Of a DNA stretch of 64,000 bases, positions 58,546 to 64,000 are shown one piece after another. The stretch is taken from contig JALFLH010000024.1 of the NCBI GenBank assembly GCA_022774865.1, forward strand, positions 1 to 64,000. Direction: 5' to 3'. Both the position numbers and the translations under genes were made by a program. How positions within the stretch are numbered: the first letter of the stretch is position 1; the number at the start of each line of letters is the position of its first letter. This DNA comes from Clostridiales bacterium. Its GTDB lineage: Bacteria; Bacillota; Clostridia; Oscillospirales; Oscillospiraceae. The notes below the pieces were generated by a model. That model was not told the origin of the DNA. It ran no database searches and was given only the letters and a program-made list of their open reading frames with translations.

Positions 58546-60012
58546 ATGAAAAAATTCTTCGGAATACACCTGCTGCTCTGTCTGGCACTGCTGCTGGAAA
58601 TGCTGGGTATGCCGGTATCCGCCACCCAGACTGGCACTTCGCCGCAGGAAACGCTGCCCGCGGCCGGTGACACCGCGTTCGGAACCGCCACGGTAACCAG
58701 CGGCTGCCGTACCCTGGACGGAATGGTTCCGCTGGGCGGCAGCACCGCGTTCCTGAAATCCGCACAGGCCGCTTTCATCTACGAGCAGAACACCGGCACG
58801 GTCATGTATGCCTACAACCCGGACATCACCCTTTCTCCCGGCGCACTGACCAAGCTGATGACGGCAATTGTGGCCATTGAAAACGGCAATCTGTCCGATC
58901 AGGTGACCATCAGCACCGCCAATTACAATACGCTGCCTGCCGGAGCCATCAACGCCAAGCTGAAAAACGGCGAGGTGCTCACGCTGGAGGATCTGCTGTA
59001 CTGCATGATTCTGAAGATGGCCAATGACGCGGCCATTTCCATTGCCGAGCATATCGCCGGTTCAGAAGCCGCGTTTGTGGACATGATGAACAGTCTGGCC
59101 AGATCCATCGGCTGCACCGGAACGGTGTTCACCAACTGCCATGGCATCAGCGCCACCGGGCAGTACACCACAGCCCGGGATCTGGTGCGCATTTACCAGT
59201 ATGCCATGAAAAACAGCGAGTTCAGCACCCTGCTCGGCGCGAAAAGCTACACCGTGCCGGCAAACGACAAATCTGAGAAACGGGATCTGGTCACGAATAA
59301 CTTCCTGCTGGAACAGCTCAACGTCACAAAGTATATTGATGACCGGGTCACCGGAGGCTTCGCCACCTATACCAGCAGCTCCGGCGCGTCTCTGGCCTGC
59401 ACCGCACAGGATGACGGCCTGTCTCTGATTCTGATTGTGCTTGGCTGCTCCCGCACCTATAATTCAAAGGGTTCTGTCAGCTACTATGGCAACTATGATG
59501 AGATGTGGGATATGCTGGAGTTTGCCTTTGATAATTATCGGGTGTGCCGTCTGCTCCACGAGGGGCAGGCGTGGAGCCAGTTTACGGTGGCGAACGGCGA
59601 GAATCAGGTGGTAGGGCAGACCAACACCGCAATGGACGTGGTGCTGCCAAAAGACGCTACAACCAAAAATCTGATTCTGAAGTATAGTGTAGAGGGCGGC
59701 GGTCTGACAGCACCGATTCAAAAGGGACAGAAGATCGCCACGATGCAGATATCCTACCAGAATTCCTATGTGGCGGAGACCGAGCTGTTTGCCATGTCCG
59801 CTGTCCGGTCGGTGACGGATGAAAAGCTGCAGATTCAGAGCGCGACGCGGGATGATTCCAATGTTACAGGGGTGCTGTCCTTCGTGGGTATTCTGTGCCT
59901 GGTCATACTGATTCCGCTTGTGCTGTATCTGGTGGTCAACAATGTCCGGCGCGCCGTTGCCAGAAACCGCCGCCGCCGCAGAAGAAGAAGCCGGAGGAGG
60001 AGCCGCGGATGA
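58546..60012 (+). CDS. DacA-like (peptidase S11) protein with lost catalytic motifs
   Basis: A 488-aa membrane protein with the plan of a D-alanyl-D-alanine carboxypeptidase: signal peptide (about 1-26), S11 transpeptidase-fold domain (about 70-320), a beta-rich C-terminal domain (about 340-430), one membrane helix (about 446-468) and an Arg-rich tail (RRRRRRRSRRRSRG). The active-site Ser of SxxK is Ala: SPGALTK, A100-L-T-K103. The SxN motif is MAN (M158-A-N160). Where KTG is expected the sequence is GGFATYT (F272-A-T274), preceded by VTG. All three motifs are thus replaced, so it is probably not a DD-peptidase. Start by AGGTAG-like site at about 58535. Confidence 0.85.
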   Translation: MKKFFGIHLLLCLALLLEMLGMPVSATQTGTSPQETLPAAGDTAFGTATVTSGCRTLDGMVPLGGSTAFLKSAQAAFIYEQNTGTVMYAYNPDITLSPGALTKLMTAIVAIENGNLSDQVTISTANYNTLPAGAINAKLKNGEVLTLEDLLYCMILKMANDAAISIAEHIAGSEAAFVDMMNSLARSIGCTGTVFTNCHGISATGQYTTARDLVRIYQYAMKNSEFSTLLGAKSYTVPANDKSEKRDLVTNNFLLEQLNVTKYIDDRVTGGFATYTSSSGASLACTAQDDGLSLILIVLGCSRTYNSKGSVSYYGNYDEMWDMLEFAFDNYRVCRLLHEGQAWSQFTVANGENQVVGQTNTAMDVVLPKDATTKNLILKYSVEGGGLTAPIQKGQKIATMQISYQNSYVAETELFAMSAVRSVTDEKLQIQSATRDDSNVTGVLSFVGILCLVILIPLVLYLVVNNVRRAVARNRRRRRRRSRRRSRG

Positions 60013-60572
60013 TGGATTGGGATGCGCTGGAAAAGATGTGCATGACCTGCACCGCCTGCGGCCTGTGCGCGACACGGCATCATGTGGTATTCGGCGTCGG
60101 CCCCCGGGATGCGGATGTGATGTTTGTGGGAGAAGGCCCCGGCGAACAGGAGGATCTGCAGGGCGAGCCGTTCGTGGGACCTGCGGGTCATCTGCTGGAT
60201 GATATGCTGTCTATCATTGACCTGAGCCGGGAAAACTGCTATATCGCCAACATTGTCAAATGCCGCCCGCCCCACAACCGGGATCCGCTGGAGACGGAAC
60301 AGGACGCCTGCATCGGATATCTGCGCAACCAGGTAGCGCTGATCCGGCCGAAAATCATCGTCTGCCTGGGTCGGATCGCGGCCAAACGGCTGATCAATCC
60401 GGATTTTCGCATCACCCGGGAGCATGGAAGCTGGGTACAGAAGAACGGTGTCTGGATGAGCGCCATTTACCATCCCTCGGCGCTGCTGCGGGATGTGGAC
60501 AAACGGCCGGAGACATTTGACGATCTGCTTTCCCTGCGGGAAAAGATCCGTGAAATCCAAGCCAGAATATGA
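60009..60572 (+). CDS. udg: family 4 uracil-DNA glycosylase
   Basis: Removes uracil from DNA. A 187-aa family 4 enzyme: Fe-S cysteines in CMTCTACGLC (C11, C14, C17, C20; some of these plus C in VKCRPPHNRDP are the ligands), motif A MFVGEGPGEQEDLQGEPFVGPAG (about 39-62) and motif B IYHPSALLRD (about 157). ATG 60009 overlaps the stop of the preceding gene, and GGAGGAGGAG at 59992-60001 provides the site; ATG 60012 also possible. Confidence 0.93.
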   Translation: MMDWDALEKMCMTCTACGLCATRHHVVFGVGPRDADVMFVGEGPGEQEDLQGEPFVGPAGHLLDDMLSIIDLSRENCYIANIVKCRPPHNRDPLETEQDACIGYLRNQVALIRPKIIVCLGRIAAKRLINPDFRITREHGSWVQKNGVWMSAIYHPSALLRDVDKRPETFDDLLSLREKIREIQARI

Positions 60573-60574
60573 CA

Positions 60575-60606
60575 ATACCGGGCAGCATCGCTGCCCGGTA
60601 TGTATT
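60575..60606 (+). terminator. terminator after udg
   Basis: ATACCGGGCAGC/GCTGCCCGGTAT stem with ATC loop and GTATTT tail. It abuts the stop of the convergent tetR gene. Confidence 0.75.
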
Positions 60607-61208
60607 TACGCTTTCTTCGTTCTTTCCTGGGGCTGTGTGACGCACCGCTGCATCACCGCAATTACGTGGTCAATGGAATCGGCGCAATCATCGTGGAGCC
60701 ATTCCGAGGTGATTGCCATCAGTCCATGAACATAGAAAGCCATGGTATAGGGCCTGTCGGGTTCCGGAATCTGATAGCGTTCCAGAATCGGTAGGAATAC
60801 ATAGCGGAACATTTTGTCGTAGGTTTCGTCAAGCCGGAGAAAGCTCGCATTTTCCACCGCAGTCTGAAACAGCCGTTTGTGGTCTCGAATATAATTCAAA
60901 TACGGAGTCAGATATTCCGGCGTTATCAGATTCAGTTCGTCAAGAGGGCAATCCCGCAGCCGGGAAATCATACTTCGGGTGCTGGCCTTGAAATAGGTCA
61001 GAAACTGGCTGCTCATATATTGCATACTTTCATTCAACAGGTCGCCGATTGTTTCATAATGCAGATAGAAGGTGGAGCGGTTCACGCCCGCTTTTTCGCA
61101 GATTTCTTTGACTGAGATATACGCGAAGCTCTTCCGGCTCAGCAATTCCAGAAAGGCCTCGTCCATGCGGGCTGCGGTGTTAAAATATTTGCTCTCAGAC
61201 TTATTCAT
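60606..61208 (-). CDS. TetR/AcrR-family transcriptional regulator
   Basis: A 200-aa regulator with N-terminal helix-turn-helix: AFLELLSRKSFAYISVKEICEKAGVNRSTFYLHYETIGDLL (about 18-58). The C-terminal ligand domain (about 70-195) is helical and of the type common in Clostridia TetR proteins. The linked gene upstream encodes a 116-aa membrane protein. The start at 61208 has only a modest ribosome binding site. Ligand and targets unknown. Confidence 0.9.
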   Translation of the reverse strand: MNKSESKYFNTAARMDEAFLELLSRKSFAYISVKEICEKAGVNRSTFYLHYETIGDLLNESMQYMSSQFLTYFKASTRSMISRLRDCPLDELNLITPEYLTPYLNYIRDHKRLFQTAVENASFLRLDETYDKMFRYVFLPILERYQIPEPDRPYTMAFYVHGLMAITSEWLHDDCADSIDHVIAVMQRCVTQPQERTKKA

Positions 61209-61229
61209 GAGCGTCCCCCTTTTCCCTCC

Positions 61230-61239
61230 TTACCGGTAA
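61230..61239. promoter_or_regulatory. palindrome TTACCGGTAA upstream of the tetR start
   Basis: A perfect ten-base palindrome 22 bases before the tetR ATG. It could be half of a TetR operator. Short, so weak evidence. Confidence 0.3.
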
Positions 61240-61301
61240 CCATGCAAAGCGTCTTTTCAGCGGTGACAGCCCTGGCACCATATTATCTGCCGCTTGGCTT
61301 A

Positions 61302-61652
61302 TTATTCGCTGATTTCCTTCGCAAGCTGCATGATCTCAAAGGCGTATTTCTGCTTGCCTTTTTCCAGCAGCTTTTTGTAGATGGGGTAGTTGATATCCAT
61401 GCCGAGGAGCCCCACAATACCGATGATGATGCCAAGAACGAACATGGCGGTAGCGCCGCTTCCAATAACCTTCATGGAAAGGCACATTCCAATACCGGTA
61501 ACCAGTGAGGCGATGATGCCAAAGCTGTATGTGAAAATCGTAGCCGGCAGCTTTGCTTTGGCATCCAGCTTGCGAAGAGCGACCACCTTGGAAGTGTCCT
61601 TCGGCGCGTATTCGTTGGCAAGCTGTTCTGCGTAAATCTTATCTGTGTTCAT
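61302..61652 (-). CDS. small membrane protein (116 aa), upstream of tetR
   Basis: Two central hydrophobic helices (about 41-62 FSYGIIASLVTGIGMCLSM-like and about 67-88 GATAMFVLGIIIGIVGLLGM) are flanked by charged ends (MNTDKIYAEQLANEYAPKDTSKVVALRKLDAKAK and YKKLLEKGKQKYAFEIMQLAKEISE). The family occurs beside TetR regulators in gut Clostridia as far as I recall; function unknown. AAAGGAGGTAATC precedes ATG 61652. It is probably cotranscribed with tetR, which lies 93 bases downstream. Confidence 0.8.
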   Translation of the reverse strand: MNTDKIYAEQLANEYAPKDTSKVVALRKLDAKAKLPATIFTYSFGIIASLVTGIGMCLSMKVIGSGATAMFVLGIIIGIVGLLGMDINYPIYKKLLEKGKQKYAFEIMQLAKEISE

Positions 61653-61782
61653 GCTTGATTACCTCCTTTGTGTGATGGATCAATCTTACCGGAGGCGGCG
61701 CACAAACGGAACAACACAGACGGCATTTTGTGTTGCATTCAAAGATGGCTTCATATCGTCCACCGTATTTGACTCAAAATAG

Positions 61783-61819
61783 AAAACGTCATCGCGGACA
61801 AAAGCAGTCCGCGATGACG
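61783..61819 (-). terminator. terminator of tRNA-Thr
   Basis: Thirteen-base-pair perfect stem CGTCATCGCGGAC/GTCCGCGATGACG with TTTT after it on the minus strand. Its 5' base directly follows the CCA end of the tRNA gene. Confidence 0.9.
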
Positions 61820-61895
61820 TGGAGCTAGTGACCTGACTCGAACAGGCGACCTTCTCATTACGAGTGAGATGCACTACCGACTGTGCTACACTAGC
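61820..61895 (-). tRNA. tRNA-Thr (anticodon CGT)
   Basis: A 76-base tRNA folds fully: acceptor GCTAGTG/CACTAGC, D arm GCAC/GTGC, anticodon stem TCTCA/TGAGA with loop CTCGTAA (anticodon CGT, reading ACG), variable AGGTC, T arm GCCTG-TTCGAGT-CAGGT (one G-T pair), discriminator T and an encoded CCA. Confidence 0.95.
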
Positions 61896-62003
61896 ATCAG
61901 CCTGATCATTATACCGGCTTCAGGGCAAAAAGTCAACAGCTTTTTCAGAATATTATGCCGCAGGCGGGGGCGGTTTTTCTGCCGGACTTCTTTCGATAAA
62001 GGA

Positions 62004-62032
62004 TTGCATTCTCCGGCAAAATATGCTATGCT
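62004..62032 (+). promoter_or_regulatory. promoter of the 145-aa membrane protein gene
   Basis: TTGCAT (62004-62009), 17 bases, TATGCT (62027-62032). Confidence 0.6.
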
Positions 62033-62063
62033 TATGTTAGAATTTATTCCGGGAGGGATTATT

Positions 62064-62501
62064 TTGGCTAACCGTAGACGCTACAAGGAACTTGAACAAC
62101 TGATGACCCGCATTCTTCTCGCCGACGCGGCGGTTTTTGTGCTGTATCTGCTGTCCGCCGGATTCGGCTGGACGGCACTGAAGGTAATTTCCACGATTAT
62201 TGCGATTTTACTGTCCGGGCTGAGTTTGGCATTTCTGTATCTGAACGGGGAAATCCGTAAGCGCCGCAGCCTGTGGCTGGTGGTGGGCTTCGGCGCGGTT
62301 GTCGTCTGCCTGCTGGTATCCCTGCTGCTGAATTATCCCGCTCCCGCCAAAAAAGTCCCTGCCAGCCAGGGAACCACCACTTCCGGCGTCACGGAGGGAA
62401 CCAGCCCTGTGGACGGAACCGGCATTGCCGATACCACCGGAATTGGGGACGCCACCGGCGGTACAACCGCCTCCACTGGCAGCGCCACACCGGCAGCCTG
62501 A
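62064..62501 (+). CDS. membrane protein with Thr/Gly-rich outer tail (145 aa)
   Basis: From TTG 62064 (GGGAGGG 6 bases before), the protein reads LANRRRYKELEQLMTRILLADAAVF and has three hydrophobic spans (about 18-34, 38-58, 70-92), then a low-complexity tail of Thr, Gly, Ser and Pro (about 95-145: GTTTSGVTEGTSPVDGTGIA and similar). The tail probably lies outside the membrane. No family recognised. A frame open to 61869 crosses the tRNA and is not a real extension. Confidence 0.75.
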   Translation: MANRRRYKELEQLMTRILLADAAVFVLYLLSAGFGWTALKVISTIIAILLSGLSLAFLYLNGEIRKRRSLWLVVGFGAVVVCLLVSLLLNYPAPAKKVPASQGTTTSGVTEGTSPVDGTGIADTTGIGDATGGTTASTGSATPAA

Positions 62502-62516
62502 CAGAAAAACAATAGC

Positions 62517-62549
62517 AGCGGGAGAAAACGCCAGTTTTCTCCCGCTTTG
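62517..62549 (+). terminator. bidirectional terminator between the membrane protein gene and telA
   Basis: AGCGGGAGAAAAC/GTTTTCTCCCGCT stem with GCCA loop and a short T tail. Confidence 0.8.
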
Positions 62550-62571
62550 TATCTGTGCCGACTGAATGGCA

Positions 62572-63717
62572 TCAGGTTCCGCCTCGAATCTGCAGGAGTT
62601 TGCTCTTCAGGTCGTTCTCCATTTTTGCCATTTCCGCTTCGGCTGCCTGACGCTTCGCACGACCGTCTGCCTGAATCTTCATCACGTCGTCCAGCGTCTG
62701 AATCAGCTCGGCATTGGTCTTTTTCAGCGTCTCAATATCCGCGATTCCCCGTTCCGCTTCTTTGGCCGTCTCGACGGAGGCCATGTGGAGCTTCTCGGCA
62801 TTCTGCCTGAGCAGGGCGTTGGTAACGTCCGTCACCTGCCGCTGTGCCTGGGCGGCCTCCGTGGAGTGGGCAATGCCAAAGGCCAGTACCATCTGGTTCT
62901 TCCACAGCGGAATGGTGTTCATCAGCGTGGTCTGGATTTTTTCCACCATCACATTATCGTTGTTTTGAATCATGCGGATCTGGGGCGCGGTCTGGATGGA
63001 AATGGCTCTGGTCAGCTCCAGATCATGGATTTTCTTTTCAAAACGGCTGCATTTGTCTGCCAGATCCCGGGCAGCCTGCGCGTCCTCCGCAAGCCCGGTG
63101 CGCTGCGCCGTGGCTTCCAGTTCCCGCAGACGGCCCCGCTGAACCTGCTCCAGTTTCTGCTTGCCGGCCAGAATGTACATGGTCAGCTCCTTGAAGTAAG
63201 CCAGATTCTGCTCATACATTTTGTCCAGCATGGCGGAGTCCTTGAGCAGCCGAACCTGATGCTGCTGCAGGGCTTCGCTGATTTTTTCCACGTTTACCTC
63301 GGCCTTGGCATACCGGTTTTTCATGTTTTCCAGCTTGTTTGACTGCTTGCGGAAGAAGCCGAACAGGCCCTTTTCCTCCTCGGCGTCGCAGCCCTTCAAC
63401 TCACCCACCACGTTTACAATCAGCTCGCCCACTTCACCGAGATCCTGGGTGCGGACATTGGCCAGCGCGGCATCGGAGAAATCCGCCATTTTTTTCTGGG
63501 TTGCGGCGCCGTACTGCAGAATCTGGGCGGTGTTTTCCACATCGATTTTTGCCGCGAAGTCATCAATCATCTGCTTTTCCGCGGCGGTCAGCACCGGCTC
63601 GTCCGCCTGCGTCTGCGGAGCGGCGGGCTGGACTGCGGGTACCGGAGCCTCATCCAGTTCCGGCGTCAGCGTCAGACTTGGCGCTGTCTGCGCAAAATCA
63701 TACGTTTCATTTTCCAT
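62572..63717 (-). CDS. telA: TelA-family toxic anion resistance protein
   Basis: A 381-aa helical cytosolic protein with an acidic, Pro-rich N-terminus and long amphipathic helices. LGEVGELIVNVVGELK (about 92), FGFFRKQSNKLENMKNRYAKAEVNVEKI (about 117), TRAISIQTAPQIRMIQNNDNVMVEKIQTTLMNTIPLWKNQMVLAFG (about 238-283) are diagnostic for TelA. Linked to tellurite resistance and envelope stress; the biochemical role is unclear. It starts one base after xpaC, with GGGAG before the ATG. Confidence 0.95.
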   Translation of the reverse strand: MENETYDFAQTAPSLTLTPELDEAPVPAVQPAAPQTQADEPVLTAAEKQMIDDFAAKIDVENTAQILQYGAATQKKMADFSDAALANVRTQDLGEVGELIVNVVGELKGCDAEEEKGLFGFFRKQSNKLENMKNRYAKAEVNVEKISEALQQHQVRLLKDSAMLDKMYEQNLAYFKELTMYILAGKQKLEQVQRGRLRELEATAQRTGLAEDAQAARDLADKCSRFEKKIHDLELTRAISIQTAPQIRMIQNNDNVMVEKIQTTLMNTIPLWKNQMVLAFGIAHSTEAAQAQRQVTDVTNALLRQNAEKLHMASVETAKEAERGIADIETLKKTNAELIQTLDDVMKIQADGRAKRQAAEAEMAKMENDLKSKLLQIRGGT

Positions 63718-63718
63718 G

Positions 63719-64000
63719 TTAAATCTCCCTCTTTTCTGATACCTTCTGTTTTTTTATTTTGGTAAGCTCGTCATCGGTCAGACCCTCCTGCGCCAGCAGG
63801 GTATTCAGAACCGAAATATCGCTGGAAACATCCAGCGCCGTATCAGCGAACAGGTCGTCCAGCAGCCTTTCAAAGGCCACATTCAGTGTGTCCAGCGTGG
63901 TTTCAATCTCCCGCTTAGAATTTTCAATGGTATCTCCCTGAATCGGCTGGGCATCCATATCGGCGTAGGCGTTGAGCAGCTTGATTGTCATGGGGAGGTA
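63719..64000 (-). CDS. XpaC-like protein, N-terminus cut by window edge
   Basis: C-terminal part of a TelA partner of the XpaC family: PMTIKLLNAYADMDAQPIQGDTIENSKREIETTLDTLNVAFERLLDDLF, then DVSSDISVLNTLLAQEGLT, a typical XpaC ending. The frame continues in-frame to base 64000 before the first ATG seen, so the gene begins outside the window. The pair xpaC-telA is a common operon in Firmicutes. Confidence 0.85.
   Translation of the reverse strand, partial: YLPMTIKLLNAYADMDAQPIQGDTIENSKREIETTLDTLNVAFERLLDDLFADTALDVSSDISVLNTLLAQEGLTDDELTKIKKQKVSEKREI

Noticed and set aside
61686-61874. 62-aa minus-strand frame
   Set aside because: It is made from the tRNA-Thr gene and its terminator.

Overview
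The window looks like a chromosome segment from an anaerobic, endospore-forming, relatively GC-rich Firmicute of the class Clostridia, most like the gut Oscillospirales/Ruminococcaceae group. This is inferred from gene content and style, not from a database match. Evidence: strong AGGAGG-type ribosome binding sites, frequent TTG/GTG starts, two T-box leaders, AddAB instead of RecBCD, IreB, Rrf2/HxlR/PadR regulators, and sporulation genes (spoIIR, spoVAD, spoVAE, gerM-like). I see no IS element, prophage, CRISPR array or rRNA.

Layout. 0-5.3 kb: a partial Rrf2 regulator, an M3-family lipoprotein peptidase, a zinc-ribbon protein, and the Holliday-junction operon (50-aa membrane protein-ruvC-ruvA-ruvB, minus strand). 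5.4-15.9 kb: a compact ethanolamine-utilisation microcompartment locus on the plus strand: eutG-like dehydrogenase, eutA, eutE, eutM, eutT, a structured repeat, pduL, an unknown 131-aa protein, eutN, eutH, eutB, eutC, eutL. EutH imports ethanolamine. EutBC, with adenosylcobalamin made by EutT and reactivated by EutA, splits it to ammonia and acetaldehyde. EutE and PduL give acetyl-CoA and acetyl-phosphate, and the alcohol dehydrogenase recycles NADH. EutM, EutL and EutN build the shell. 16-23 kb: T-box-metG, nth, feoAB, a tandem-OB SSB-like protein, a ThrE-type exporter. 23-33 kb: hxlR-degV divergent from a CopA ATPase fused to a CopZ domain, a lipase-like hydrolase, truA, an Spx/ArsC-like protein, an alanine symporter, an aminotransferase, ispE. 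33-45 kb: spoIIR, addB-addA, an Asn/Gln-rich peptide, spoVAE-spoVAD with a sigma-G-type promoter, a GNAT, and a duplicated SH3-NlpC/P60 secreted hydrolase. 45-50 kb: ireB, pheT-pheS behind a T-box, nnrD. 50-64 kb: a lipoprotein, an orphan mazF, a PadR-linked cassette in an AT-rich patch, the comEA-RR-HK-gerM-xth operon, a DacA-like protein that has lost its catalytic motifs, a family-4 uracil-DNA glycosylase, a TetR regulator, tRNA-Thr(CGT), telA and xpaC (cut by the window end).

The most interesting points are: (i) a penicillin-binding-protein-like DD-carboxypeptidase with all three active-site motifs replaced; (ii) a CopA-CopZ fusion with a textbook internal ribosome binding site that could also make free CopZ; (iii) hexaloop tandem hairpins inside the eut operon, in a locus that has no linked EutVW; (iv) terminator-like hairpins that overlap the ribosome binding sites or starts of the next genes (spoIIR and the gene at 51.4 kb); (v) spoVAD-spoVAE without spoVAC.
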